Assembly: GCA_937965695.1 (NCBI GenBank)
Contig: CALCKW010000056.1
Location: 1 to 64,000, forward strand
Direction of reading: 5' to 3'
Length of the DNA stretch: 64,000 nucleotides
DNA from: an uncultured Granulosicoccaceae bacterium
GTDB lineage: Bacteria > Pseudomonadota > Gammaproteobacteria > CALCKW01
Each line of letters begins with the position of its first letter. Positions within the stretch are counted from its first letter, which is position 1. A model generated the notes under the pieces. That model was not told the DNA's origin. It did no database searches and saw nothing but the letters and a program-made list of their open reading frames with translations. Position numbers and translations under genes: made by a program. Shown here piece after piece: positions 16,723-26,536 of this stretch.

Positions 16723-17610
16723 TCAACTTTCTGCTATTTCCGCCGGCAACTCACTTAAAGACAAGCTTTGCACGCAATTGCGACCACGCCGCTTTGCTTC
16801 AAACAGTGCCTTGTCGGCTCGCTCAAATGCAGAGTTTAATGTACAACCAGCCCCAACGTCAGTGGCTCCTATCGTCAAACCAACATTAATGCCCTCTACA
16901 CCCATGCTCGCACTAGAGGCACTCTGACGGATCCGTTCAGCGACCGCCACTGCGCAGGCAAGCGGAGTTGATGGCAAGCACACGACAAACTCGTCTCCAC
17001 CGTAGCGATAGACCAAGTCTGTACTGCGCAAGCAATCTTGGATAACTTGCGCGACTTTACAGAGAACCTGATCACCGACGAGGTGGCCGTAGTTATCGTT
17101 AATCGCTTTAAAGTAGTCAACATCGATAACCAGCAAAGCCAGAGGCGCACCATGACGCTGCGCCAAGCCAATTTCTCGCGGAAGGGCCTGTTCCATGCTG
17201 GCTCGGTTCATGACCTGCGTCAGTGGATCTTGATAAGCCGAACGCAGGGCCAATTGATACATGCCCGCATTGCGCAAGGGATAGTACATTGATTTAATTA
17301 ATTCGCGCACATGTTCGATTTCACGTGGAGTGAAAGGCCGCCCACGGCTCAGTGTAATTTCCCCCAGCGACTGGCCGAGGTGCTGCAGAGAGAAATCTAG
17401 CCTCGACTCCCCCATTTGCCCGAGCTGCACGGTCAGATCAATTGTCTCCCGGCGATAACAGACACTACTGACAGGTAGATCGCGTCGGAGCTCCTCATAG
17501 AACCAGTGAACTATTTCACGCACGTCGAGCGAGCGAGACAGCTTTTCGGTAAGTCGCAACTTACGAATGATCCAACTATCCGATTTAACTAATACTGGGC
17601 TGGCAACCAC
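16723..17610 (-). CDS. diguanylate cyclase (GGDEF domain)
   Basis: 295 residues from a GTG at 17610, with AGGA spaced 7 nt; the frame also opens at TTG 17631. The N-terminal about 150 residues form an unrecognised sensor-like region. The GGDEF domain begins around AYQDPLTQVMNRASMEQALP, with DVDYFKAINDNYGH for GTP/metal binding and an intact active site YRYGGDEFVVCLP. RSTD lies five residues before GGDEF, the R-x-x-D inhibitory site where c-di-GMP binds. It should make c-di-GMP from two GTP and be feedback-regulated. No EAL domain. Confidence 0.92.
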   Translation of the reverse strand: MVASPVLVKSDSWIIRKLRLTEKLSRSLDVREIVHWFYEELRRDLPVSSVCYRRETIDLTVQLGQMGESRLDFSLQHLGQSLGEITLSRGRPFTPREIEHVRELIKSMYYPLRNAGMYQLALRSAYQDPLTQVMNRASMEQALPREIGLAQRHGAPLALLVIDVDYFKAINDNYGHLVGDQVLCKVAQVIQDCLRSTDLVYRYGGDEFVVCLPSTPLACAVAVAERIRQSASSASMGVEGINVGLTIGATDVGAGCTLNSAFERADKALFEAKRRGRNCVQSLSLSELPAEIAES

Positions 17611-17631
17611 AACCAATTCCTTATATATCAA

Positions 17632-18130
17632 GCATCATATGATAGCCCACTGTAGGAGCACGTTGATTGATATACATGCAATTTTTCTGCCATGTTTTAT
17701 TCTTATTTTTCAATAGTTTATAGATTTAACTTAATGTAAAAGATGCAGACCGAGTCAAAATTGCGACATATGGATTAAATCTACCCTGTCCGTGATGGCT
17801 TTTTTGACACTAATGCCATCCATAAAACAATCTGCGAGAACCAACGATTAGGAAACCTCAGATCAAATCACGCTCGCACGTTGGATGCGCCAAACTCGGC
17901 CAAGCCGCATTGCAAATATGGCCAAAAGCACCACTATTGCCATCGATTCGCGACTTGGTAGGTCAAAATTTTTCTCGCGGACGCCGATGACCGAACTTAA
18001 TCTGGTGCTCCCTAGCACTTTACCTGAGGAGCAAACTGCTCTGACAAAGACCAACGGGAATAGGTAATGAAAGGATTTTAGCCGAGTTTGGCTAAGGTGC
18101 TCAGTGCCTGAAGAAACGTACACCTAAATT
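17632..18130. other. large intergenic region with a possible broken gene end
   Basis: About 500 nt without a convincing gene. On the minus strand 17863-17985 encodes LPSRESMAIVVLLAIFAMRL then GRVWRIQRA and stop, which has the layout of a PEP-CTERM-like tail (P-S, hydrophobic helix, basic end). The upstream part of that frame does not look like protein. It may be a gene remnant. Confidence 0.3.
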
Positions 18131-18135
18131 CAAGC

Positions 18136-18165
18136 AAAAAAAAGCCCGCATCATAAGACGCGGGC
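18136..18165 (-). terminator. Rho-independent terminator of the DUF2802 gene
   Basis: Stem GCCCGC / GCGGGC (18144-18149, 18160-18165), with the A run at 18136-18143 read as eight Ts on the minus strand. It lies about 70 nt past the DUF2802 stop. Confidence 0.85.
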
Positions 18166-18234
18166 CAAAATATCATCACTATCAGGAGAGAACATGAGAT
18201 GAGACACCTCACGTTACTTAGATCAATGCACTTA

Positions 18235-18645
18235 CTATGCCGGAATTTCGCCGCGCTGATGTAATTTTATCAGCAGCTCGGCTTCACCCCGGCTAATAGA
18301 GCATATATCCATCAAGCTTTGAGCGGACTCACCCCGCATTGCTAGGCGAATAGCATTCTGATAACTACTACTGCTCTCGTTGACCATAGGTGCAGCTGCC
18401 ACATCGTGGACACGTTCGTCGCGCAGACGCTCCATCTCCCATGCTGTGCGCTCTGCACGGCGCTCAAAGGCGAGAAATTGCTCTGTGAGGTCCTGCAATT
18501 GCTGCTCTAGATCGCTGAGTTGCAACTCTGCACGTAACGCGCGAGCCTTATGCACAGAAGCAATGAATTGCATCATCCCAGCCGCGAGCAAAGAAATGCC
18601 AAGCGCAGCCCAAGGGATAATTTGATTAAGAAGAGAAGATTCCAT
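18235..18645 (-). CDS. DUF2802 family membrane-anchored coiled-coil protein
   Basis: 136 residues: one N-terminal membrane helix (about 8-28), a long heptad-rich coiled coil (about 30-80, LQLSDLEQQLQDLTEQFLAF), then the conserved domain YQNAIRLAMRGESAQSLMDI and SRGEAELLIKLH. In many gammaproteobacteria this gene sits between chemotaxis cheW and the ccm operon. Here it is also near ccm but separated from it by a sigma/anti-sigma pair, and no che genes are visible. Role unknown. Good terminator downstream. Confidence 0.85.
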   Translation of the reverse strand: MESSLLNQIIPWAALGISLLAAGMMQFIASVHKARALRAELQLSDLEQQLQDLTEQFLAFERRAERTAWEMERLRDERVHDVAAAPMVNESSSSYQNAIRLAMRGESAQSLMDICSISRGEAELLIKLHQRGEIPA

Positions 18646-18757
18646 AGCAGTCGAGTCCTTGACAGCACAAGCGCCTACCGTGGCACCGAATGATCACACT
18701 GAGGCAAACATTGCGCCAGCGTGACATTTTGAAAGCTATCGGCAGCCGTCCGTAGTG

Positions 18758-19759
18758 TTATTCGCTCTCGACAGCAACCGTGGCAATTACAGCCCCATTC
18801 GACGGCAACAACGCCCCGCCGAGCAATTCTGAACTAATCAGCAGTCCACCGAATTGCTTGATCAGCACTGAAGGCACTATGTCGATTTGGTGTGCGACCA
18901 AATTAGTGCGTAATAAAGCAACAGGTATGGCAGCACCGGCGCGTCCGTTATCCAACAACCAGACCTGAAATTGTCGCTGACTGTCTACCGATGCAGGCAT
19001 GGCGTCAATACTCAACAAGCCTTTTTGACGAGCACCATCCCAAACAAAGCCACCGATAGCAGCGCCACTGGCATCAAGTGTGACTAAAGACTCCTCGCCT
19101 TGCAGGTTGTGCACAGGTACTAGCCCCCACGAGGCAGCAGCCTCTTGAATTTGAGGCTTAAAAAAGAATGCAGAGGCGACCAACATTGCCAGCCCCACCA
19201 ACACCCACCACCCAAGAGCATTACCACCCGCTTGTGAAAGCACAGCTGAATCTCGCAGCCCTCTATCAGAAGCATATTGATCAACGTCGATAGCACCTGA
19301 ATCCCAATTCAAAATTGTTTGATCCAGCGGGTCGACCAGATCGTCATCATCAATCGAAGTATCCAGGCCTTCGTCACCAGCGAAACCCGAGTCGCGATAA
19401 TCTTCAGCAGCGAAATCCACGGCAATAGTCTCGTCGAGTGGATCGTTTCGATCAGGCAACGCGACAGGCTCCCGCAACTGTACAGGCTGAACGACTGCTG
19501 GCTCGGCCCACCCAAAATGCGCGCTAGCGTCTTGCAACCAGGCTTTGCGTGCATCGCCTGGCGGCACGAGACTGGCGCCATACAGCGCCAAATCAGCGGC
19601 GCCTAAGGCCTCCCAGTAATAGTTGGTGTTCACCTCAGGCATACTGGTGGCAAGTTTTGCAAACTCGCGCTTCTGCCCTGAATCCAGCCCGCCTTCTAGT
19701 GCTTCTACGCACATCAGGTCATGCAGGCGACTCATTTCTTTAGAGGCAACGGCACTCAT
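18758..19759 (-). CDS. anti-sigma factor, RskA-like
   Basis: 333 residues: a cytoplasmic N-terminal region (SRLHDLMCVEALEGGLDSGQ) with a long acidic insert rich in Asp, one membrane helix at about 182-203 (WWVLVGLAMLVASAFFF) and a periplasmic RskA-like domain (RQFQVWLLDNGRAGAAIPVA). It overlaps the upstream ECF sigma gene by 4 nt, so its job as membrane anti-sigma factor for that protein is a safe inference. It is longer than usual because of the Asp-rich linker (about 95-170). Confidence 0.83.
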   Translation of the reverse strand: MSAVASKEMSRLHDLMCVEALEGGLDSGQKREFAKLATSMPEVNTNYYWEALGAADLALYGASLVPPGDARKAWLQDASAHFGWAEPAVVQPVQLREPVALPDRNDPLDETIAVDFAAEDYRDSGFAGDEGLDTSIDDDDLVDPLDQTILNWDSGAIDVDQYASDRGLRDSAVLSQAGGNALGWWVLVGLAMLVASAFFFKPQIQEAAASWGLVPVHNLQGEESLVTLDASGAAIGGFVWDGARQKGLLSIDAMPASVDSQRQFQVWLLDNGRAGAAIPVALLRTNLVAHQIDIVPSVLIKQFGGLLISSELLGGALLPSNGAVIATVAVESE

Positions 19760-20313
19760 TGATTGGCCTCCTCAGCTGCGCGACCTGAAGCGGGTCTTGC
19801 CCCGAAACTACTGCGAGCCTTCTGCAGACCACGGCGCAAGTAGCGACGCACCGTATTTAGGTTGAGCTCCATCTTCTTGGCCACTTCATTCGCTGACATG
19901 CCTTGCAACACGCACAACTCCACAGCACGCTTTTGCTCATGCGGTAGGGATATTAGGCTTCGGCTAACAGCGACCAACTCCGGAACAGATTTGACACACA
20001 AGGCCACAGGGCGGTTAGCAGCTGAAGACTCGACAGGGTCTCTATCCGTTTCTTTGGCGAGCAATCGGTGCACGACGCTAGCAACAATCACGACTTCAGG
20101 CACGGGATCGCGCGCTAAGACTGAGGCTTCACGGAATAAATGTTGGAAAACTTCGCGACTGACGACATGAGCTCTAGACTGCGTGAGCGACCGCCCAAGA
20201 ACACCCCAAATCAGAGGACCGTATCTGTCCACAAAAGCGTGCACTGCTTGCGAATCACCGGCTGCCACCAGCGGCAACAAAGCCAATGTATCGTCCCCTG
20301 CTCTCAATACCAT
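19756..20313 (-). CDS. divergent ECF sigma factor
   Basis: 185 residues from the ATG at 20313 (AGG spaced 7 nt); an in-frame GTG at 20364 is less likely. Region 4 is clear: SLPHEQKRAVELCVLQGMSA then NEVAKKMELNLNTVRRYLRRGLQKAR, a normal ECF helix-turn-helix. Region 2 is weak: the usual acidic E-D-x-x-Q-E-x-F reads VSREVFQHLF. The long VIVASVVHRLLAKE segment before the linker replaces the normal W-L-x-x-I-A-R-N. It may recognise an unusual -10. It is coupled by a 4-nt overlap to the anti-sigma gene downstream. Confidence 0.8.
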   Translation of the reverse strand: MVLRAGDDTLALLPLVAAGDSQAVHAFVDRYGPLIWGVLGRSLTQSRAHVVSREVFQHLFREASVLARDPVPEVVIVASVVHRLLAKETDRDPVESSAANRPVALCVKSVPELVAVSRSLISLPHEQKRAVELCVLQGMSANEVAKKMELNLNTVRRYLRRGLQKARSSFGARPASGRAAEEANQ

Positions 20314-20787
20314 TTCTATGCCTGAAAATTGCGAGTTTGAAGTAACGCTGCAACCACAAAACACATCGGGCCGGCGATGCTCTTACTCGTAGCCATACCC
20401 AATATCTAGCCGACTGGCGCTCGACCTACAGGTCTCAAAAATTCCGAAAAGCTGCAACAAAACTGAGGCATAGCCAAAGCTTTTTAAGGCTTAGATGAAC
20501 TCTAATTCCAAAAAGGTCATATACGCCCCACGCTAGCACGATTTCACCGTCCTCTCAAGACAAGCGCGAGAGAAACGCGCTTCTCACCAAACCAGCCTGG
20601 AAAATGCTTTTTACCTCCATCTGTGCCTCGGTAATAACCCCAGAGAAGACGCCGACCATAAGACCTGCTAATCCGCACGCGCTTGCTTCCGCATCAAAAG
20701 GGTTAATGAGCCGATACAGATTCAGATATTGCTCGATAGAGGGGTAGTAACACAGCAGAGATGAGGACCACCCCTGCTGAATATGCC
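20314..20787. other. intergenic region with an unassigned open frame
   Basis: Between ccmI and the second sigma gene. The minus strand has an open frame of about 80 codons from about 20795 to about 20550, reading SLLCYYPSIEQYLNLYRLIN then PFDAEASACGLAGLMVGVFS. It has no ATG or GTG near its start. A 7-bp hairpin AAGCGCG / CGCGCTT lies at 20562-20582. This could be a decayed gene end or chance. Confidence 0.25.
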
Positions 20788-22053
20788 TTATTCTTTGAGT
20801 TTGCTAATCGCAAGTTTGACGGCGGCATCCGATGGCGTGTCAACACCCCCTAGCTCTATATAATAATCGCCAGCCTGCGCCACCGGGCCACCACCCAAAG
20901 AAACTCGCGCACCCACAGTTACATTGCTCTGGCCGGACAACAAATGTGTCGGAATCATCGCTGCTTTATCATCCAATGTAACCACCAACGGTAAATCAGA
21001 GACCTGATATTTCACCACCGCCAACGGCATCGGCGGCCCTGTCGGTGTTTTGGCGTAAATGAAAACCGCGTCGTCGGGTGAGACCTTATCAACCAAGGAA
21101 GGGTCGAGTGTGACCTCTAATGTTAAGCCCTGCCCAGCATCTACCGGCATCGAGGATTCGTCACCCGCAACAGGAGCTGTATTCTCTACACCCGCCTGTT
21201 GCTGCATGTCAGCAATCATATCGGACACTTGCTGCTGCGCATCTGCATCATCAGCGACCAAAGGTAGCAATCGTTCCCAATAGTTGATGGCTTGAAGGTA
21301 ATTGCTGCTCTGTGCCTGCGCATAGCCCATTATCCAAAGACCTTGGCGGTGCTCCGGATTGAGCGATAAAGATCTACGCAACAGTTCTGTTGGCTCTCCG
21401 ATCAAACGACCACCCGCTTGTGCAGCGGTTGCGTCCGCCAACATCACCATCAGATCAGGATTGCCGCCCTCTCGAGCCCCCCAGCTTTCCAGCGACTCAA
21501 TCGCGTCACCGAAACGCTGCTGCGTCATGTAAGTTCGAATCAAAAGTCGCTGACCTTCCGCATCGTCTGGTACATCTCGCATTCGTTGCTCAAGTTTTTT
21601 GACCAACTCAGCGATTTCAGGCGGCATCTCGGCGGCAGCGTTAGCTTCCATAGCAGCGTTCTGTGCCATCGATTGCTCGTCGAGAAATAAAGGAGACCCC
21701 AACCGGAAATACAACCATGCAGCCAAAACCGGTACGAGTACAAAGACAACCGGAGCCATCCACCGACCACCTGCTTTTGCACTCCGGTCAACAGAATCAT
21801 CAAGGTCACCGGCCAAGGTCAGTTCTAGCTCACCCTTCGCTTGCGCATAGGCCTCTTCACCGAGTGTTCCTATTTCTAATTCACGACCAAGCTCGCGCAA
21901 ACGCTGCTTTGCAATGGCCAAATTGACCGCTTTTCGATCAGCACTATCTGGGGATTTGGCGCGAAGCAATGGCAGAGTAAGTACCACGGCTGTGACAAAC
22001 ATCATTAGGGCAACTGAAACAAAAAAAATCGCCATGCCACTTAAATTTTCCAA
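20788..22053 (-). CDS. ccmI: cytochrome c maturation protein CcmI (CcmH C-terminal/NrfG-like)
   Basis: 421 residues: two membrane helices at the N terminus (about 7-29 and 98-116) with the cytoplasmic loop RKAVNLAIAKQRLRELGREL, then periplasmic TPR repeats (from about 145, RMRDVPDDAEGQRLLIRTYM, QAQSSNYLQAINYWERLLPL) and a C-terminal beta domain. CcmI holds apocytochrome c and feeds it to the CcmF/H heme ligation complex. It is the last gene of the ccm operon, 10 nt after ccmH. Confidence 0.92.
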   Translation of the reverse strand: MENLSGMAIFFVSVALMMFVTAVVLTLPLLRAKSPDSADRKAVNLAIAKQRLRELGRELEIGTLGEEAYAQAKGELELTLAGDLDDSVDRSAKAGGRWMAPVVFVLVPVLAAWLYFRLGSPLFLDEQSMAQNAAMEANAAAEMPPEIAELVKKLEQRMRDVPDDAEGQRLLIRTYMTQQRFGDAIESLESWGAREGGNPDLMVMLADATAAQAGGRLIGEPTELLRRSLSLNPEHRQGLWIMGYAQAQSSNYLQAINYWERLLPLVADDADAQQQVSDMIADMQQQAGVENTAPVAGDESSMPVDAGQGLTLEVTLDPSLVDKVSPDDAVFIYAKTPTGPPMPLAVVKYQVSDLPLVVTLDDKAAMIPTHLLSGQSNVTVGARVSLGGGPVAQAGDYYIELGGVDTPSDAAVKLAISKLKE

Positions 22054-22063
22054 AACTGCTCCA

Positions 22064-22519
22064 CTATTTATTCAAAAGATCGCGGGCACGTGCCACATCA
22101 GCCTCACTCACGCCGCCTTGCTCCGGACCTCGCCGACTACCGGCAACACGCCAAGCCACAAATAGGCCAAACAGCAACGCGACGATAGGACCGAGCCAAA
22201 GCAGGGCCGTACGGGCATTCATTGGCGGACTGTATAAAACAAACTCGCCGTAGCGCTGCACCATGTAGTCAGTAACCTGATCACCCGTATCCCCACGGGT
22301 CACCATCTCGTGCACTTGGCGACGTAAGTCTACCGCTAGCTCTGCATTGGAATCAGCAAGGTTTTGGTTTTGACACACCAAACAACGCAAGTCCGCCACC
22401 AATTGCCGATAGAGAGACTCTTTGGCCGGATCGTCAAATGGCTTAGCTTCTATGCCTGCCATTACTAGACCAGTAAGCAAACACAAACAAAGGGTTAAAC
22501 TCCCAACGATTTTTTTCAC
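22064..22519 (-). CDS. ccmH: cytochrome c maturation protein CcmH
   Basis: 151 residues: signal anchor, then the redox motif in VADLRCLVCQNQNLADSNAE (C-L-V-C), the region that reduces the apocytochrome CXXCH disulfide, then a C-terminal membrane helix at about 104-122. It is the short CcmH/CycL form with CcmI encoded separately. It overlaps ccmG by 4 nt upstream and is followed by ccmI. Confidence 0.95.
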   Translation of the reverse strand: MKKIVGSLTLCLCLLTGLVMAGIEAKPFDDPAKESLYRQLVADLRCLVCQNQNLADSNAELAVDLRRQVHEMVTRGDTGDQVTDYMVQRYGEFVLYSPPMNARTALLWLGPIVALLFGLFVAWRVAGSRRGPEQGGVSEADVARARDLLNK

Positions 22520-23052
22520 AGCGAAGCCTCTGCCTTAAGTCGCTCGATCACTGGCACCAAATCATTTGCTACAGATGCATCGGTTAACGGCCCAATATGC
22601 TTGTATTGAACGATACCCTCAGCGTCAATAATGAAGGTCTCTGGCGCACCGTAAACACCCCAATCGATAGCCGCTCTTCCATCAACATCCTCAACAACAA
22701 CTTGATAGGGATTACCTAACGTTTGCAACCACGAAAGTGCTTTATCACTTTCATCTTTGTAGTCAAACCCAACAATAGGCGCCAAATTTCGCTGATCCAA
22801 TCGAAGCAGCGTGTCGTGCTCTTGCCGACAACCCGGGCACCAAGTAGCCCAGACGTTCATTAGCCAAACCTGGCCTTTCATGTCTTCAGGTGTCAGTCGT
22901 TTTTCGTTGTCACCCAACAAAGGCAAATCAAACGCTGGCGCTGGTTTTCCAATAAATGGTGATGGCACTTCACGCGGATCTAGGTTCAAGCCGACAAATA
23001 AAAAACCAACAAGTACTGCGAACAAGGCAACCGGAATAGCAAAACGAATCAC
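22516..23052 (-). CDS. ccmG: thiol:disulfide interchange protein CcmG/DsbE
   Basis: 178 residues from a GTG at 23052 that overlaps the ccmF stop (GTGA arrangement); the open frame extends further upstream inside ccmF but that part is not family-like. An N-terminal membrane anchor ([20 protein letters not shown]) precedes a periplasmic thioredoxin fold with the active site WATWCPGCRQEH and the cis-Pro segment GVYGAPETFIID. It reduces CcmH/apocytochrome thiols. Confidence 0.95.
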   Translation of the reverse strand: MIRFAIPVALFAVLVGFLFVGLNLDPREVPSPFIGKPAPAFDLPLLGDNEKRLTPEDMKGQVWLMNVWATWCPGCRQEHDTLLRLDQRNLAPIVGFDYKDESDKALSWLQTLGNPYQVVVEDVDGRAAIDWGVYGAPETFIIDAEGIVQYKHIGPLTDASVANDLVPVIERLKAEASL

Positions 23053-25031
23053 GCAGTCACCTCCTCGTTTGGTCGAGCTGCTTCCGCGCGCAACACCCGC
23101 TGCGAAGCCAATTTGTAACGGCGATCCATAACGGTGAGAAAACCGCCAATGCCCATCATCAAACACCCAAGCCAAATCCAACGGACAAAGGGCTTGTAAT
23201 AAATTCGAACAGCCCAAGCACCGCTGTCGCCCAACGGCTCACCCAACGCAACATAGAGATCGCGGAACAAGCCTGGGTCAATCGCAGCTTCAGTCATCGG
23301 CATCGTTTGCACTCTGTAACGGCGCTTCTCGCTGTGTAGCTCCGCCACTTGGCGATCACCGTAGGTAACATTAACCACACCACGTGACGCATCATAATTC
23401 GGGCCTGCAACTTCAGTGACACCACGAAATTCAAATCGGTAACCTGAGACCTCAAATACCTCACCTGGCACCATGCGGAGATCTTTTTCCACGTTATAGT
23501 GCGAGGTTAACGTGACTCCAATAATAAAAACGCCTATACCAGCATGCGCCAAACACATCCCCCAAAAAGACGCAGGGACTTGTCGTGCGGCCGCCAGTGA
23601 AAATCCTTTGTTTTTGAAGCGCAGTTGCACGGCGTGTGCTGTGGTCAACAAAACCCACGCCCCTAGCGCGCTACCCAAAACAGCGCCCCAGTAATAACCA
23701 CCCATCATCCACGGCACAATGGCACCGGCCAACAAACTACAGATCGCAATGACGGCCAGAGTTTTGACCAAGCGTCCGAGCTGATCGCGCTTCCAACGCA
23801 GCACCGAACCGATACCCATTGCAATGGCCATAGGCACACCGAGTGGAATTAAAACCGTGTTGAAATACGGAGGGCCAACGGAGAGCTTGCCCAAATTTAG
23901 CGAATCCAACACGAGTGGATAAAGCGTGCCCAGTAAAACCGTGGCGCACAAAACAACCAGTAAGACATTGTTGAGTAATATGCCGGATTCTCGCGACACC
24001 AAGGAAAAACTGCCACTGCGTGTGAGTCTGGGTGCTCGCCATGCATAGAGAAGCAAAGAGCAGCCAATTGTCGCGACCAAAAATCCCAATATAAAAACAC
24101 CGCGCTCAGGATCGGAAGCAAAAGCGTGCACTGAGGTGAGCACACCTGAGCGCACCAAAAAGGTACCGAGCAAACTCAGCGAAAAAGCGAACACCGCCAA
24201 CAGCACAGTCCACGCTTTGAACACGCCCCTTTTTTCACTGGCCGCAAGAGAGTGCATTAATGCGGTGCCAATTATCCAAGGCATCAGTGACGCGTTTTCA
24301 ACAGGATCCCAGAACCACCAACCACCCCAACCGAGCTCGTAGTAGGCCCACCAACTGCCCAAGCCGATACCGATGGTTAAAAACGCCCATGCCAGCGCAG
24401 TCCAAGGACGCATCCAGCGAGCCCACGCCATATCCAATCGGCCACCGATAAGCGCAGCAATGGCAAAAGAAAACGCGACTGCAAATCCCACATACCCCAT
24501 GTACAACATAGGCGGGTGAATGGCTAAACCAAAATCTTGAAGCAAAGGATTTAAGTCGCGTCCCTCGAGCGGCACCGGGAAAATGCGCTCAAAGGGATTT
24601 GAAGTAAGCAAAACAAAAAGTAAAAAACCAACACTGATGAATGCCATCACAGACAACACGCGGGCCAGCATCACGGTCGGCACACCACGACTGAACACAC
24701 TGACTGCAAATGTCCATGTCGAGAGAGTCAAAGCCCACAACAACAACGAACCTTCATGCGCTCCCCAAACACCGGAAATACGATAGATCAACGGTAACTC
24801 TGTGTTAGAGGTATTGGCCACATACAGCACTGAAAAATCGTGCACCAAAAAACTGTAGGTCAGGCAGCCGTAGGAAATGGCCACCAGTAAAGCTTGAATT
24901 TGTGCTGAGGGTTGCGCCAGCGAAACCCAAGCAGCACGACCACTGAGACTACCCCAAAGCGGTACAACAGCGGAAACAAATGAAACGCATAGCGCAAGCA
25001 CCAGAGCAAAATGCCCAATCTCAGGAATCAT
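23049..25031 (-). CDS. ccmF: heme lyase subunit CcmF
   Basis: 660-residue polytopic membrane protein (about 15 helices). It has the periplasmic tryptophan-rich WWD motif [19 protein letters not shown], the conserved [11 protein letters not shown] early on and a large periplasmic loop near the end ([13 protein letters not shown]). CcmF reduces and ligates heme from CcmE to apocytochrome c together with CcmH and CcmI. It starts 4 nt inside the end of ccmE and ends overlapping ccmG. Confidence 0.96.
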   Translation of the reverse strand: MIPEIGHFALVLALCVSFVSAVVPLWGSLSGRAAWVSLAQPSAQIQALLVAISYGCLTYSFLVHDFSVLYVANTSNTELPLIYRISGVWGAHEGSLLLWALTLSTWTFAVSVFSRGVPTVMLARVLSVMAFISVGFLLFVLLTSNPFERIFPVPLEGRDLNPLLQDFGLAIHPPMLYMGYVGFAVAFSFAIAALIGGRLDMAWARWMRPWTALAWAFLTIGIGLGSWWAYYELGWGGWWFWDPVENASLMPWIIGTALMHSLAASEKRGVFKAWTVLLAVFAFSLSLLGTFLVRSGVLTSVHAFASDPERGVFILGFLVATIGCSLLLYAWRAPRLTRSGSFSLVSRESGILLNNVLLVVLCATVLLGTLYPLVLDSLNLGKLSVGPPYFNTVLIPLGVPMAIAMGIGSVLRWKRDQLGRLVKTLAVIAICSLLAGAIVPWMMGGYYWGAVLGSALGAWVLLTTAHAVQLRFKNKGFSLAAARQVPASFWGMCLAHAGIGVFIIGVTLTSHYNVEKDLRMVPGEVFEVSGYRFEFRGVTEVAGPNYDASRGVVNVTYGDRQVAELHSEKRRYRVQTMPMTEAAIDPGLFRDLYVALGEPLGDSGAWAVRIYYKPFVRWIWLGCLMMGIGGFLTVMDRRYKLASQRVLRAEAARPNEEVTA

Positions 25032-25486
25032 TGACCCACCACCGTGTCTGCACCGTAAGGACCTTTACCTGCTTTTTTTAGCGCGTCAGCCACTTCAGGT
25101 GGCATATACTCTTCGTCGTGCTTAGCCAGTACTTCGTCGGCGACAAACGTACCGTCTGCACCCAAAACACCACGCGCAACGATACCCTGCCCCTCGCGAA
25201 AAAGATCCGGCAAAATACCTTCATATTCTATCGGTACTGAGCCACCCCCATCACTGAGCACAAACTGTACTTTTAAACTGTCGCCGCGCTTTACTGAACC
25301 ATTGACCACCATGCCGCCAATACGAAAAGGATGCCCTTCAGGGGCCTCACCAGCAACAACCTGCGCTGGCGCAAAAAAGAACAACATGTTTTCTTGAAAC
25401 GCATTAAGTAACAGAGTCACAGCAGCGCCAATTGCCGCCACCATTAAAGTGACCAACAGCAAGCGCTTTTTACGCTTTGGGTGCAT
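25028..25486 (-). CDS. ccmE: heme chaperone CcmE
   Basis: 152 residues: basic start ([15 protein letters not shown]), one membrane anchor, then a periplasmic OB-fold with [16 protein letters not shown] and the heme-binding end [20 protein letters not shown], where His in LAKHDE is the covalent heme ligand and EYMPPE follows as usual. It carries heme from CcmC to CcmF. GGAG spaced 7 nt precedes the ATG, within the ccmD coding end (17-nt overlap). Confidence 0.96.
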   Translation of the reverse strand: MHPKRKKRLLLVTLMVAAIGAAVTLLLNAFQENMLFFFAPAQVVAGEAPEGHPFRIGGMVVNGSVKRGDSLKVQFVLSDGGGSVPIEYEGILPDLFREGQGIVARGVLGADGTFVADEVLAKHDEEYMPPEVADALKKAGKGPYGADTVVGQ

Positions 25487-25646
25487 TTTTTAGCTCCAGA
25501 GATTTAATTCTTTGCAAGGCGTTCAGTCGCGCACGACGCAGCGATACCCGTGCCGATACAACTAGGCCAATCAGACAAAAGGCTGTTAAGCCATAACAAG
25601 GCCAGACGTAAATGGCATAGCCACCCATGTTCAAAAATTCGTTCAT
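25470..25646 (-). CDS. ccmD: heme exporter protein CcmD
   Basis: 58 residues, read directly from the sequence: [20 protein letters not shown], then one membrane helix ([16 protein letters not shown]) and a basic tail [16 protein letters not shown]. This is the standard CcmD layout (M-G-G-Y-x-x-Y-V-W at the front). It helps release holo-CcmE from CcmABC. The ATG overlaps the ccmC stop (ATGA) and its end overlaps ccmE by 17 nt. Confidence 0.93.
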   Translation of the reverse strand: MNEFLNMGGYAIYVWPCYGLTAFCLIGLVVSARVSLRRARLNALQRIKSLELKNAPKA

Positions 25647-26386
25647 GCCTTATCACCCGTCAGTAATTCGCGGACCCACTTGCTGCGGTATTCGCGTTCG
25701 AGGATTTTGGCCTGCAACCGCCACAAGAGCACGGTGCCGTAAAAAGCTTTAAACGACAGGGCCATGACTAATAACGGAACCAACATACTGGCAGGCATCG
25801 AAGGTTTTCCCATCTTAGTGACCGAAGCTCCTTGATGCAGGGTGTGCCACCACTCGACTGAGTAATGAATAATCGGGATATTGACCACGCCGACAATTGC
25901 CAAAATAGCAGCAGCCTTTGCACCAGTGCTTGGGTTGTCATATGCTTCATGCAATGCCATGTAACCGAGATACAAAAACAACAGCACCAATTCTGATGTC
26001 AAACGAGCATCCCAAACCCACCAAGTTCCCCACATAGGTTTGCCCCAAAGCGAACCAGTGGCCAATGCCAGAAAGGTAAAAACAGCACCTATAGGCGCTG
26101 ACGCTTGGGCGACGAATCCAGCGAGCTTCATGTGCCAGATGAGATAAACGGCACTGGCGACTGCCATCACCATGTAGACAAACATGGACATCCAAGCGGA
26201 GGGTACGTGCACATACATGATGCGGTAACTTTCGCCTTGTTGGTAGTCTGGTGGCGCAACCCAAAGCGCTTGATAAACACCCCAAGCCATCGTTGTCGCG
26301 CACACCAGAGCAATCCAAGGTGCAATGATCCGAGCAAACGCATAGAAATACCGGGGCGAGCCCAGCTTGTGAAACCACAAGAACAC
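25643..26386 (-). CDS. ccmC: heme exporter/handling protein CcmC
   Basis: 247 residues from a GTG at 26386 with GGAG spaced 9 nt, matching the usual CcmC length; the frame extends to 26425. Six membrane helices and the WWD domain TGSLWGKPMWGTWWVWDARL are clear, as are YRIMYVHVPSAWMS and the second conserved His region IHYSVEWWHTLHQG. CcmC loads heme onto CcmE. It is followed by ccmD with an ATGA overlap. Confidence 0.95.
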   Translation of the reverse strand: MFLWFHKLGSPRYFYAFARIIAPWIALVCATTMAWGVYQALWVAPPDYQQGESYRIMYVHVPSAWMSMFVYMVMAVASAVYLIWHMKLAGFVAQASAPIGAVFTFLALATGSLWGKPMWGTWWVWDARLTSELVLLFLYLGYMALHEAYDNPSTGAKAAAILAIVGVVNIPIIHYSVEWWHTLHQGASVTKMGKPSMPASMLVPLLVMALSFKAFYGTVLLWRLQAKILEREYRSKWVRELLTGDKA

Positions 26387-26536
26387 TAAATCACACTCCG
26401 CGCCACAATCGATGGCTAAAAACAACTAGATAAACGGGTCAAAAACTATAAGTTAGCCTCTGTACTTACAGTTTTAAACTTCAACAGCTCAACACAAATG
26501 CAGCAACAACTCGGCCGTCACCTCTAATCAGGAAAG

